In this document: one piece after another, positions 45,064 to 54,173 of the stretch
Numbering within the stretch: the first letter of the stretch is position 1
Layout of the letters: each line of letters opens with the position of its first letter
Notes under the pieces: generated by a model
Databases searched by the model: none
What the model was told of the DNA's origin: nothing
What the model saw: only the letters and a program-made list of their open reading frames with translations
Assembly (NCBI RefSeq): GCF_963675455.1
Contig: NZ_OY776217.1
Location: forward strand, 3,458,001 to 3,522,000
Length of the DNA: 64,000 nucleotides
Source of the DNA: Emcibacter sp.
GTDB taxonomy: Bacteria > Pseudomonadota > Alphaproteobacteria > Sphingomonadales > Emcibacteraceae
Reading direction: 5' to 3'
Made by a program: the position numbers and the translations under genes

Positions 45064-47352
45064 ATGAGCGACAAGAAATCCCAGTTCAGCGACAAGGAAG
45101 CCCTGCATTATCATTCCGCAGGGCGTCCGGGCAAAATAGAAATCATTGCCAGCAAATCCATGGCTACCCAGCGCGATCTGTCGCTGGCCTATTCCCCCGG
45201 TGTAGCAGCCCCGGTGCGGGCCATCGCCGACAATCCCTCTACCGCCTGGGACTATACCGCCAAGGGTAATCTGGTCGCTGTGATCACCGACGGGTCCGCC
45301 ATTCTGGGACTTGGTAACCTCGGTCCGCTGGCGGCAAAGCCGGTTATGGAGGGCAAGGCCGTGCTCTTCAAACGCTTTGCCGACGTGGATTCCATGGATC
45401 TGGAGGTAGACTGCAAGGATGTGGAGGAGTTCATCAACTGCGTGCGCTGCCTCGGCCCCACTTTTGGCGGCATCAATCTGGAGGACATCAAGGCTCCGGA
45501 ATGTTTCATCATCGAGCAGCGCCTGCGCGAGGAAATGGACATCCCGGTTTTCCATGACGACCAGCACGGTACGGCCATCATCTGCGCCGCCGGCATTTTC
45601 AACGCCCTGGACCTGACCGGGCGTAACATCAAGGACGCCACGGTTGTGGTCAATGGCGCCGGCGCCGCGGCCATCGCCTGTACCGAACTGATCAAGGCCA
45701 TGGGTATCCCGCATGACAATGTCACCATGTGCGACAGCAAGGGTGTGATTTATCAGGGCCGCAAGGAAGGCATGAACCAGTGGAAGTCGGCCCATGCGGT
45801 CAAAACCGGCCGCCGGACCCTGAAAGAAGCGCTGAAGGGTGCGGATATCTTCTTGGGATTGTCCGTCAAGGGTGCCGTGACCCCGGAAATGGTCGCCGGC
45901 ATGGCCGACAAGCCGATTATCTTTGCCATGGCCAACCCTGACCCGGAAATCACGCCGGAAGAAGTGGAGACCGTCCGCCAGGACGCGATTGTCGCCACCG
46001 GCCGGTCCGACTATCCCAACCAGGTCAATAATGTGCTGGGTTTCCCCTATATTTTCCGGGGGGCGCTGGATGTGCGCGCGACCCGCATCAATGATGAAAT
46101 GAAAATTGCCGCCGCCCGGGCCATCGCCGAACTGGCGCGGGAAGACGTGCCGGACGAGGTGGCCTCCGCCTATGCCGGGGAACATCCCAAATACGGCCCG
46201 AAATATATCATCCCTGCCCCGTTTGATCCGCGACTGATCAGTTCCATCAGCCCGGCCGTGGCCCAGGCCGCCATGGACAGCGGTGCCGCCAGCCGACCGA
46301 TCATCGACATGGCCGAATATAAAAAGGAACTGGCGGCCCGGCTCAACCCGACCACCGGCACCCTGCAGATGATTTTCGACAAGCTGGACCAGGACCCGAA
46401 ACGGGTGGTCTTTACCGAAGGCGACGAGGAAACGGTCTTACGCGCCGCGCTTGGTTTTGAACAGAACGGTTTCGGCAAGATCATCCTGATCGGCCATGAG
46501 AAAAAAATCCGCGACCTTCTGGAACATATGGGCCATGACCGGAACGACAAGATTGAAATCCATCATGCCCGTAGCAGTGACAAGAGCCGGAAATATGCCG
46601 AATATCTGTTCGGCAAGTTGCAGCGCAAGGGCTACCTGTTCCGGGACTGCATGCGGCTGGTGGAAACCGACCGCAACGTGTTCGCCGCCTGCATGCTGGC
46701 GCTCGGCGATGCAGACGCCATGATCACCGGCCATATCCGCCATTATGCGGCAGCGCTGGACAGTGTGATGAAAGTGATCGATCCGATCCCCGGCAGGCGG
46801 GCCATGGGCCTCAGCATCATGGTCAAGGGCGATCGTACGATCTTTGTCGCCGATACCGCCATCAACGAGCTGCCGACCGGCGAGGATATGGCCGATACCG
46901 CCGAACATGCGGCGGAAATCGTCCGCCATTTCGGCATCGAGCCCAGGGTGGCGCTGATGTCATATACCAATTTCGGCAATCCGGAAGGCGGCATCCTGGC
47001 GCAACATTCCCGAGAAGGAGTGCAGATCCTGGACAGCCGCAAAGTGGGTTTTGAATATGAGGGCGAAATGCACCCGGGTGTGGCTCTTAACCCTGAAATC
47101 ATGGAAAAATACCCCTTCTGCCGCCTCAGCGGTCCGGCCAATGTGCTGATCATGCCGGGCATGCATTCGGCCAATATCTCCACCAAGCTGTTCCGGGAAA
47201 TGGGCGGCGGTACGGTAATCGGCCCCATGCTGGTGGGCCTCGGCCATTCAGTACAGATCGTACCCATGGGCGCCTATGCCTCCGAGATCATCAATATGGC
47301 CGCCCTGGCCGCCCATAATGTGAATATAGTGCGGGAGAAAGCCGGGGGCTGA
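45064..47352 (+). CDS. maeB: NADP-dependent malic enzyme (MaeB type)
   Basis: A 762-residue two-domain enzyme. The N-terminal malic enzyme domain (AYSPGVAAPV; dinucleotide motif VNGAGAAAIA) decarboxylates malate to pyruvate. The C-terminal ~330 residues are a phosphotransacetylase-like domain (FTEGDEETVLRAALGF), which usually has a regulatory acetyl-CoA-binding role rather than activity. AGGT precedes the ATG, and a strong terminator follows. Confidence 0.95.
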   Translation: MSDKKSQFSDKEALHYHSAGRPGKIEIIASKSMATQRDLSLAYSPGVAAPVRAIADNPSTAWDYTAKGNLVAVITDGSAILGLGNLGPLAAKPVMEGKAVLFKRFADVDSMDLEVDCKDVEEFINCVRCLGPTFGGINLEDIKAPECFIIEQRLREEMDIPVFHDDQHGTAIICAAGIFNALDLTGRNIKDATVVVNGAGAAAIACTELIKAMGIPHDNVTMCDSKGVIYQGRKEGMNQWKSAHAVKTGRRTLKEALKGADIFLGLSVKGAVTPEMVAGMADKPIIFAMANPDPEITPEEVETVRQDAIVATGRSDYPNQVNNVLGFPYIFRGALDVRATRINDEMKIAAARAIAELAREDVPDEVASAYAGEHPKYGPKYIIPAPFDPRLISSISPAVAQAAMDSGAASRPIIDMAEYKKELAARLNPTTGTLQMIFDKLDQDPKRVVFTEGDEETVLRAALGFEQNGFGKIILIGHEKKIRDLLEHMGHDRNDKIEIHHARSSDKSRKYAEYLFGKLQRKGYLFRDCMRLVETDRNVFAACMLALGDADAMITGHIRHYAAALDSVMKVIDPIPGRRAMGLSIMVKGDRTIFVADTAINELPTGEDMADTAEHAAEIVRHFGIEPRVALMSYTNFGNPEGGILAQHSREGVQILDSRKVGFEYEGEMHPGVALNPEIMEKYPFCRLSGPANVLIMPGMHSANISTKLFREMGGGTVIGPMLVGLGHSVQIVPMGAYASEIINMAALAAHNVNIVREKAGG

Positions 47353-47378
47353 GCCCCCGATACCAGACATTAATAAAT

Positions 47379-47407
47379 GCCCGCAGACCCTGCGGGCTTT
47401 TGTTCTT
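47379..47407 (+). terminator. Rho-independent terminator of maeB
   Basis: The 8-base stem GCCCGCAG (47379-47386) / CTGCGGGC (47390-47397) with a 3-base loop is followed by a T-rich run. Confidence 0.88.
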
Positions 47408-47446
47408 TTTACCAGCCCCTTACCAAATTTCCATAGATCGAAAAAA

Positions 47447-47504
47447 GAGACCTGAAAATCCCGGCTTGCCAGCCTTTGCCGGTTACGGTTACCATAAGGG
47501 TCTC
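47447..47504 (+). other. Possible structured RNA or leader upstream of small ORF
   Basis: GAGACC (47447-47452) pairs with GGTCTC (47499-47504). Nested inside, CCGGC pairs with GCCGG (about 47461-47482). It lies after the maeB terminator and before the small gene at 47542. It could be a leader, a small RNA, or chance. Confidence 0.25.
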
Positions 47505-47541
47505 ATATCGAGTGCCGGTTTCAGGGTAAGGGGGAAAGTCC

Positions 47542-47697
47542 GTGGGAAACTATTTTCAGACAAAGCCAGTTGACAAGGTCTTGGCCGACAAGATGCTGGC
47601 CGACCTGATCCAGGGGCCGTTCAAAGGCAGAAAAATCAAGTTCCACCATACCGATCCCGCCACCGGCAAGCGGGAAGTCAAGGAGATCGGGGAGTGA
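47542..47697 (+). CDS. Small hypothetical protein (51 residues)
   Basis: A GTG-initiated frame preceded by GGGGGAAAG, encoding a basic 51-residue protein (VGNYFQTKPV at the start; FKGRKIKFHHTDPATGKREV in the second half). No family was recognised. Its base composition is like the surrounding core genome, unlike the next gene. Its TGA overlaps the GTG of the next gene (GTGA), suggesting translational coupling. It may be the relic 3' end of a longer gene. Confidence 0.5.
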   Translation: MGNYFQTKPVDKVLADKMLADLIQGPFKGRKIKFHHTDPATGKREVKEIGE

Positions 47698-48479
47698 GGC
47701 TTCTCACGAAAATATGTGTTGTTATTTTCGTTTTAGTTGGGCTGTCATTCGCATTTTCACAGATGCAGACATCGGAGCCGCCTGACAATGCATTAGTAGA
47801 TGTGGTGTTATTAGATAAGGACGGCAAATATGTTTTTCAATTACCTAACTCCTATATTTCATATCCAGTTTTAGATCAAAAATACGAAGAATTGCAATTG
47901 GAAATAAGATTAAGACCAGGAAAATTTGTTGCTGAGAAATATGTCAAGTGGCGTCTTGGAACCGACGATATTTCAAAGAAAATGAGTTATGAAGACAAGT
48001 TGGAAAACTATTTAAGTATTTCTCTAAAAGCTGGAAATGAATATGCAGCATATAAAAAACAACAAAGAATTTTTCCAGAGATATTGAGGGATAAGTTAGA
48101 GCTAACAAGTATGTATGGTCTTACCTTTTTAGGTTTGAGTGATCGACAAAGGAAAGGTTTTCCTGCGGACCATTTAGTTGGGCGAAGATGGTATTTGCAG
48201 GATGGACAAATCATCGAAGGGAGCAGCCCAGTAAATAGCTATTATGTTTATCCAGAGAGTACGCGCCCAAAAGGCTTTTTTATTCGGTGTGTGCTTGAAG
48301 ACCTTCCTGTTAATGGCAAGTGCGTGCTTACCAAAGATATTTTCGATGACTTGTATGTTGAAATAAGCTTTTACTCTCGGAATTTAGGCCGTTGGCGGGA
48401 AATAGACAATCGGGTTACTCAGCTCATACTGGGTTCAATGACATTGCCAAAGGAATATGGATTATGGCCGGAGGAATAA
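47694..48479 (+). CDS. AT-rich hypothetical exported protein (261 residues)
   Basis: A GTG-initiated frame encoding an N-terminal hydrophobic segment (ICVVIFVLVGLSFAFS) like a signal peptide or membrane anchor, then a soluble domain with many Tyr and charged residues. No family was recognised. By hand count 172 of 480 bases (about 36%) in 47821-48300 are G or C, against 36 of 60 in a sample of maeB. Codons are correspondingly A/T-ending. This points to horizontal acquisition. A role as an immunity or accessory protein is conceivable but unsupported. Confidence 0.6.
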   Translation: MRLLTKICVVIFVLVGLSFAFSQMQTSEPPDNALVDVVLLDKDGKYVFQLPNSYISYPVLDQKYEELQLEIRLRPGKFVAEKYVKWRLGTDDISKKMSYEDKLENYLSISLKAGNEYAAYKKQQRIFPEILRDKLELTSMYGLTFLGLSDRQRKGFPADHLVGRRWYLQDGQIIEGSSPVNSYYVYPESTRPKGFFIRCVLEDLPVNGKCVLTKDIFDDLYVEISFYSRNLGRWREIDNRVTQLILGSMTLPKEYGLWPEE

Positions 48480-48483
48480 CTCT

Positions 48484-48648
48484 ATGACTGAAACTGTGAT
48501 CACAAGTGAAGATATTGCGAGGTGGCAAGGCCTAATTGACAATGATCAACGTACAGATTTTTATTTGGGGATTACGGTGACAGTAACCGAATTTAATCTT
48601 TTTCCGGCCCTGCCCTCTTTTCAGCCTTCCGGACCTTGGCTTCGGTAA
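48484..48648 (+). CDS. Short ORF, probably truncated gene (54 residues)
   Basis: The ATG at 48484 has a near-ideal GGAGG at 48470-48474 and encodes TETVITSEDIARWQGLIDND, which reads like the beginning of a real, larger protein. After about residue 30 the sequence becomes unstructured and high in Pro/Phe, as if the reading frame had crossed a junction into unrelated DNA. I interpret it as a 5' fragment left by a deletion or recombination event. Alternatively it is a genuine small protein. Confidence 0.4.
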   Translation: MTETVITSEDIARWQGLIDNDQRTDFYLGITVTVTEFNLFPALPSFQPSGPWLR

Positions 48649-48682
48649 AAATAACCGTCATTCGAACGGAAATAAAACAACA

Positions 48683-48714
48683 AAAAAGCCCGCTCGCTGG
48701 CGGACTTTAGTTCT
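48683..48714 (-). terminator. Rho-independent terminator of acyltransferase gene
   Basis: On the minus strand the stem AAAGTCCGC / GCGGGCTTT (one G-U pair) is followed by a T-run. It lies 24 bases beyond the stop of the 48738-49586 gene. Confidence 0.75.
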
Positions 48715-48737
48715 TTTACATGGCTGTCCGGGCAGTC

Positions 48738-49586
48738 CTAGCTATCAAACAGTCCCAGGTACCGCCGCTGGATGCTGTCTACGGGCAGCAGGATAAAGAC
48801 GTCGGTGGTATTGAACTGCTCGTCGACCACGGCGCCGTCGCCGATATAGCATCCCAGACGCAGATAACCCTTGACCAGTGGCGCCAGCGCCCGGCGGGCC
48901 ATGCGGTCGTCATATTCTTCCGCCGTCATGAAATCCATTTTCTGATAACGTGCATCCACCGCCGGAATATTAAAGTCTTCCGGGGTCTTGTGACTGTTAT
49001 AGAGGTAGCTCAGTTGCAGCTTCATCTCGTCCGGATTGATGCCCGGCAGGCTCGCACAGCCAAACAGATATCCGATCTTGTGTTTGTCGATATAGCGGGC
49101 AATGGCGCGCCACATGATCTGCATCACATTATTGGTGCGATAATCGGCATGGACACAGCTGCGGCCAAGTTCGAGCAACTGCCGGTCGCCCAGCATATCC
49201 CGGAAAGCCGGCTTGAACAGGTTGCTGATGTCATATTCCTGGGCCGAATAAAAGTCGTCGATGCCGCCGGTCTTTTCTTCCCGCAGAAGACGGTAGGTCG
49301 CAATCACCGAGTCCGGCCCGGTCTTGCTGGTATCGAAAGCCAGAAGATGGTCGCAGACATTGTCGAAATCATCGAAATCCCGGGCCAGGGTACGCATGGT
49401 CTCCGTCGGGATGGCTTTCATTTCTTCGAAAAAGACCTTGTAACGCAGGGCCTGAGCGGCAGCCACCTCGTCGTCGGAGCGGGCGAGGCGTACTTCATAA
49501 ACGCCGGATTTCACCAGGATCGGTGCCTCGTCGGACTGATCCCATCTGAATTTTTCAGCGCTTGCTTTCATCATATCCAGTTTCAT
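48738..49586 (-). CDS. OlsB-like GNAT acyltransferase
   Basis: A 282-residue protein with the Acetyltransf_5/OlsB domain: VRLARSDDEVAAAQALRYKVF, LLELGRSCVHADYR, then LFGCASLPGINPD. Family members N-acylate ornithine with 3-hydroxyacyl-ACP in ornithine-lipid synthesis, though some homologues act on other substrates. It has its own terminator and is divergent from the zinc-ribbon gene. Confidence 0.85.
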   Translation of the reverse strand: MKLDMMKASAEKFRWDQSDEAPILVKSGVYEVRLARSDDEVAAAQALRYKVFFEEMKAIPTETMRTLARDFDDFDNVCDHLLAFDTSKTGPDSVIATYRLLREEKTGGIDDFYSAQEYDISNLFKPAFRDMLGDRQLLELGRSCVHADYRTNNVMQIMWRAIARYIDKHKIGYLFGCASLPGINPDEMKLQLSYLYNSHKTPEDFNIPAVDARYQKMDFMTAEEYDDRMARRALAPLVKGYLRLGCYIGDGAVVDEQFNTTDVFILLPVDSIQRRYLGLFDS

Positions 49587-49762
49587 AACCCTGATACCTA
49601 ACCCAAAGAAGGGTCAATTTCATGACAGCAATGTAAAAGTTTTTTTGCAAAAACCCCAGCTTTTTAACATTTGCTGTTCCATTTTCCGCCTAACTCTTTA
49701 CATATTAAAGAAAAAATAAGCGTTAACTACCGGTAAAATCCGAACTATGCAGTGATCTATAC

Positions 49763-50299
49763 ATGGTCAATATGTCTACATCATGTCCTGCCTGCGGCGC
49801 CAGACTGACCCGAAACACCGGATCGGACAGTGCCTGTTGCGGCTTTTGCGGCTATGAACGTCTCTGTTCACCCGGCTCTTTCAGCGCCCCCTCTCCCTAT
49901 GACAGGTCACGCTGCGATAAAAGTATATTACAGTTACATCGTTACTGTTCCGGAACCAACATAAGAAGCGAGAATGCCTTTACAATCCCCCTGGAGGAAG
50001 AAACTTATTCTCCGGGGCAACGGGATCTGGACGGCATCGCGAGCCTTTACGTGCCGCTTTTTACCGATGATCTCAACGACTATTTCCGGGAACGTTACCT
50101 GAGCCTGAAGACCGGCGGCATGCTGATGATCGTCTGTCCGGTGAAAAGCCGTTTTCACCGTCCTGCCCCCCTGCCCGGCCAGAAACATATTTTCGGGCGG
50201 CGTACGCTGTTTTACCTGATGGAACGGCATGGTTTCAAACTGCACTGGAAAGACCGCTTCCGCCGCAACCCCCTGACCCTTATTGCCAAAAAGATGTGA
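49763..50299 (+). CDS. Zinc-ribbon protein with methyltransferase-like C-terminus
   Basis: A 178-residue protein. The N-terminus has a zinc-ribbon pattern (CPACG at residues 8-12, CCGFCG at 25-30). The C-terminal half has the shape of the last strands of a class I SAM methyltransferase (LKTGGMLMIVCPV, then LFYLMERHGFKLHW and LTLIAKKM). The central part, which should carry the SAM-binding loop, is too short, so catalysis is doubtful. It may be a degenerate or regulatory relative. ATG 49772 is an alternative start. Confidence 0.5.
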   Translation: MVNMSTSCPACGARLTRNTGSDSACCGFCGYERLCSPGSFSAPSPYDRSRCDKSILQLHRYCSGTNIRSENAFTIPLEEETYSPGQRDLDGIASLYVPLFTDDLNDYFRERYLSLKTGGMLMIVCPVKSRFHRPAPLPGQKHIFGRRTLFYLMERHGFKLHWKDRFRRNPLTLIAKKM

Positions 50300-50301
50300 G
50301 A

Positions 50302-51699
50302 TCAGCTTTTGACCCGCAAGTCCTCTGACACAGTGCCCAGCTTGCGCATCCAGAACAGCAGGATAATGGCCGGAATCGCGGCAATGGTGGTGAAGATAAA
50401 GAAGGCGGTTGGCCCCCATTCCGCATAGCCGAAGCCGGACGGGGCGGCAAGAACTCCCCGCCCCACAGACGCCAGCGAAGACAATAACGCATACTGGGTG
50501 GCGGTATAAGCCAGGTTACAAAGGCCGGAAAGATAAGCGATCGCCAGGGTACCGCCAAGACCGGAGGCAAAATTTTCAAACCCCATTGTAAAGGCCAGAA
50601 GCGGCACATTGTACCCCACCTCATTAAGGACTGCGAAGCTCAGGTTCGAGACCATCATCAACACAGCCGCAATGAAGAGACCGCGATAAGTTCCCGTCCA
50701 TTTCAATAACAAGCCACCGACAAAAATACCTATCAGCAAAGCAATAGCTCCTACTGTCTTGTTGGCGTATATGATTTCCGCATTACTGAAACCAAGATCA
50801 ACCAAAAGTACAGGGGTCATCACCGACGCCATGCCGTCCCCGATTTTGAGCAAGATGATAAACAACAGGATCAGCATCCAACCGTGACGGCTCATGAATT
50901 CCTTGAACGGTACAATGACGCTGAGATAAAAATTTTCCACAAACAGGCTGAGGGCTGTCGGTGCGTGCACCTCATCCTTGAGCCAGTGCTCTACGGCCTC
51001 GGTTTCCTGCTCCACCAGTTCGTGCCCGTCCCGCTTCGGTTCGCCGAGCAGCAGCGCGGGCAGCACGCCGCACAGGACCTGGAGGCTGAGGACATAATAG
51101 GCCACATGCCAGTCATACAGAGCCGCCAGTGCGAGTCCCCCGGTACCAGATATGTAATTGCCGATCCGGTAACCAAACTGAATCATCGCCGCCCCGGCGG
51201 GTTGTTCCTCATCTGTGAGGATTTCAATACGGTAGGCATCCAGCACGATATCCTGGGATGCGCTCATAAAGGATACCAGAAGCGCGCCGAGTCCAACCAA
51301 CATCGCGCCTTCCTTGGGATTGGTGGACCCCAGGAACAGCACCGCCGCTGTAAGCCCCGCCTGGATCAGAAACAGCCAGGAACGTCGTCGGCCAAAGGAC
51401 TTATGCATAAGCGGCAGCTTGATCCAGTCGATTAGCGGCGACCAGAGGAACTTCAGACTGTAGGGCATGGTCACCACCGCCAGCAGGCCGATGGTTTCGG
51501 CATCCACGCCCTCCTGGCTGAGCCAGTAGCCCAGAGTGGAGAGCACAAGAGTCAGCGGGAACCCGCTGGAAATCCCCATACCGAAAATGCCGATCAGGCG
51601 CGGACGGCGATAGATTTCGATGGCGTCCCACCAGCTTTTTTTCTCAGGAATGGATGTGCTCACAGACAGATACCCGGGCTTGGTTGTTTTTATTTTCAA
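50302..51699 (-). CDS. AmpG-like muropeptide MFS transporter
   Basis: A 465-residue protein with about 12 transmembrane helices. The AmpG-type N-terminal half (FGMGISSGFPLTLVLSTLG, FLWSPLIDWIKLP, FGRRRSWLFLIQ) suggests import of anhydromuropeptides for cell-wall recycling. The start is unusual: TTG at 51699 overlaps the comM stop (TTGA); GTG 51663 is an alternative. It is coupled to the upstream ATPase gene. Confidence 0.85.
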   Translation of the reverse strand: MKIKTTKPGYLSVSTSIPEKKSWWDAIEIYRRPRLIGIFGMGISSGFPLTLVLSTLGYWLSQEGVDAETIGLLAVVTMPYSLKFLWSPLIDWIKLPLMHKSFGRRRSWLFLIQAGLTAAVLFLGSTNPKEGAMLVGLGALLVSFMSASQDIVLDAYRIEILTDEEQPAGAAMIQFGYRIGNYISGTGGLALAALYDWHVAYYVLSLQVLCGVLPALLLGEPKRDGHELVEQETEAVEHWLKDEVHAPTALSLFVENFYLSVIVPFKEFMSRHGWMLILLFIILLKIGDGMASVMTPVLLVDLGFSNAEIIYANKTVGAIALLIGIFVGGLLLKWTGTYRGLFIAAVLMMVSNLSFAVLNEVGYNVPLLAFTMGFENFASGLGGTLAIAYLSGLCNLAYTATQYALLSSLASVGRGVLAAPSGFGYAEWGPTAFFIFTTIAAIPAIILLFWMRKLGTVSEDLRVKS

Positions 51700-53216
51700 T
51701 AACTTAGTTTCTGCTGCCGATAACTCAGCGCCTCGGCGATGTGAGTTTGACCGATCCCGTCGACCCCGTCAAGGTCGGCAAGAGTGCGGGCCACCCGCAG
51801 CACCCGGTGATAACCGCGGGCCGTCAGTTTCATCATTTCAGCCGCCCGGGCGAGCATCTCCCGTCCTGCCTTGTCCATCTCCGTCACCTGCTCCAGCACC
51901 TTGCCGTCCGCTTCCGCATTGGTGCGCACCCTGTCGCCAAGATCCATCGCCCGGTATCTATCCCGCTGACGTTGCCGCGCCTGCGCCACCCGGGCGGCCA
52001 CTTCTTCCGTGCCTTCCGCCGGTGGCCGCAGGGTCAGGTCAAGGGCACTCACCGCCGGCACCTCGATATGGATATCAATCCGGTCCATCAATGGTCCGGA
52101 AATGCGGGCCTGATAATCATTGGCACATTTCGGCGCCCGGCTGCAGGCCCGGGCCGGGTCGTCAATATGGCCGCAGCGGCAGGGGTTCATGGCGGATATC
52201 AGCTGGAACCGCGCCGGGTAGGTTACATGCATGTTGGCCCGCGCCACCACCGCCTCGCCACTTTCCATGGGCTGCCGCAGGCTGTCGAGAGCCGGGCGCT
52301 GGAATTCCGCCAGTTCGTCCAGGAACAACACGCCCCGGTGAGCCAGAGATACCTCCCCCGGCCGGGCCTTGAAACCGCCACCGGTCAGCGCCGCCATCGA
52401 GGCGGAATGATGGGGATTGCGGAACGGCCGCCGCCTGGTAATACCGCCATTGGTCAGAAGTCCCGCGACCGAGGCAATCATGCTGACTTCCAGTATCTCG
52501 GCCGGATCCATGGGCGGCAGGATACCGGGAAGACGTGCCGCAAGCATGGACTTGCCCGATCCCGGTGGACCTATCATATTCAGATTATGAGAACCGGCTG
52601 CCGCCACCTCCAGCGCCCGCTTGGCGCTTTCCTGTCCCTTGATATCTCTCATGTCCGGGATATGACTATCATCCCGCTCCATCGACGGTCGCGGCGAGGC
52701 CAGAAGCTGCGATCCCTTCAGATGATTGATCAGACTGAGCAATGTGTCGGCCGCAATGATATCCAGTTCTCCGGCCCAGGCCGCCTCCCCGCCGCAGGTT
52801 TCGGGACAAATCAGGCCCCGGTCTTCCTGCATGGCCCGCATGGCCGCGGGCAGGACACCGGGCACCGCCTGCAGGCCGCCGTCAAGGCCGAGTTCGCCCA
52901 GAACCAGACAACCATCCATAATATCACTTGTCACCGCCCCCATGGCCACCAGCACACCCATGGCGATGGGCAGGTCATAATGGCTGCCTTCCTTGGGCAG
53001 GTCAGCCGGAGCCAGATTGACGGTTATACGCTTGGGCGGAAGGGACAGACCGATCGCGCCGAGCGCGGCACGCACCCTCTCCCGGCTTTCCGCCACCGCC
53101 TTGTCCGGCAGGCCAACAATGGTGAAGGACGGCAGGCCGTTGGCGACCTGAACCTGAACGTCGACCGGACGGGCCTCAATGCCGACAAAGGCAACTGTTG
53201 TAATATGCGCAACCAT
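51696..53216 (-). CDS. comM: YifB/ComM family Mg-chelatase-like AAA ATPase
   Basis: A 506-residue protein: a LonC-like N-terminal domain, AAA core with Walker A GPPGSGKSMLA and Walker B VLFLDELAEF, a Cys-rich insert (MNPCRCGH) and the C-terminal Mg-chelatase lid. In naturally competent bacteria ComM is a hexameric helicase that aids branch migration during transformation. No other competence gene is in the window. Confidence 0.93.
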   Translation of the reverse strand: MVAHITTVAFVGIEARPVDVQVQVANGLPSFTIVGLPDKAVAESRERVRAALGAIGLSLPPKRITVNLAPADLPKEGSHYDLPIAMGVLVAMGAVTSDIMDGCLVLGELGLDGGLQAVPGVLPAAMRAMQEDRGLICPETCGGEAAWAGELDIIAADTLLSLINHLKGSQLLASPRPSMERDDSHIPDMRDIKGQESAKRALEVAAAGSHNLNMIGPPGSGKSMLAARLPGILPPMDPAEILEVSMIASVAGLLTNGGITRRRPFRNPHHSASMAALTGGGFKARPGEVSLAHRGVLFLDELAEFQRPALDSLRQPMESGEAVVARANMHVTYPARFQLISAMNPCRCGHIDDPARACSRAPKCANDYQARISGPLMDRIDIHIEVPAVSALDLTLRPPAEGTEEVAARVAQARQRQRDRYRAMDLGDRVRTNAEADGKVLEQVTEMDKAGREMLARAAEMMKLTARGYHRVLRVARTLADLDGVDGIGQTHIAEALSYRQQKLSY

Positions 53217-53302
53217 GGCTCCCCCAAAAAGCTTTGGCTTCAGGAAGAAACAACTATAGCGCGTATATTGTATGAATTACAACTTTTAGGGGAATTAATG
53301 TG

Positions 53303-54037
53303 TCAGACGAAGGAGAGAGCTTCCATGAAGCCTTCCTTGCCATCCTTGCTGCCCTTTTCTTCATCGGACTTTTTCCTGTCACCACAAGCCTGTCTTTCAG
53401 GAGTGACCGGCGGCAGGGGAAGCAATTTTTGCAAGGGAGCGAGTTTGGGCCTGGCCTGTTCAATGGCGGGAGCCGCCTCCGCAGCTTCCACCCTCGCTCT
53501 GGCTGCCTCAGCCACTGCCCGATGGCTTTCTGCCCCTGCTCTGGCTGTTTCAGCCATTGCCCGGCGGGTTTCTGCCATAGTCCGGCGAACTTCCCGCTCG
53601 GCCTGACGGATTTGCATGGAAATCTCGGAAATCATTTCTGCCCGCAGAGGTTCCGGTATGCGGGGCATATCGAGCACATCTTCCAGAGTGGTTTCGAGAG
53701 CTTCCAGCTTGCTTTCATGCAGATTCAGGAGCTCTTCTGCCTGGGCCAGTCCATATTCCAGAGATTGCTCCAAAGCCTCGGCACTGCGCTCATCCATGAA
53801 TTCGCGCGGAAAGAACATTTTATCCAGGCCTTCCACTGCCTCTACCCGGATAACCGGTGCAGCGAAATCGTCAAAGGCGCTAAAGTCATTATCAAAGGCG
53901 ACAAAATCATAATCCAGACGGTCATTAGAGCGATTAAGCAGGGAACCGGTCGCAGACGACAGACCACCAACCAGCAGCATGGCCACGGCCAAACCTGTCA
54001 GTTTTTCTGTCACTGTTATGTTTCGATGCTGTCTCAT
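53303..54037 (-). CDS. Hypothetical exported coiled-coil protein
   Basis: A 244-residue protein with an N-terminal hydrophobic segment (LTGLAVAMLLVGGLSSATG) that is a signal peptide or anchor. An acidic Asp/Phe patch follows (FDNDFSAFDDF). A long helical stretch (about residues 80-195) ends in Ala-Glu-Arg heptad-like repeats such as MAETRRAMAETARAG. The C-terminus is Lys/Glu-rich. No family was recognised. It sits downstream of the RND/LolA/AMIN-barrel genes in the same direction, 136 bases away. Confidence 0.7.
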   Translation of the reverse strand: MRQHRNITVTEKLTGLAVAMLLVGGLSSATGSLLNRSNDRLDYDFVAFDNDFSAFDDFAAPVIRVEAVEGLDKMFFPREFMDERSAEALEQSLEYGLAQAEELLNLHESKLEALETTLEDVLDMPRIPEPLRAEMISEISMQIRQAEREVRRTMAETRRAMAETARAGAESHRAVAEAARARVEAAEAAPAIEQARPKLAPLQKLLPLPPVTPERQACGDRKKSDEEKGSKDGKEGFMEALSFV

Positions 54038-54173
54038 TATCGCCCCTGCAAATCAGAAGTTGCAATTTTATACAGTTTTCCGTCGGAATGCAATATTGTT
54101 GCATGAAAATATGGACGGTATCACCAAAATGTGAAGCCGCCGGCAACAGGGCCCGAAAAAACTGGCAGGAAAA

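Noticed and set aside
51741..53606. Very long open frame (621 codons) on the plus strand opposite comM
   Set aside because: Composition mirrors the GC-rich comM codons; the AAA ATPase on the other strand has all its motifs, so this is a shadow.
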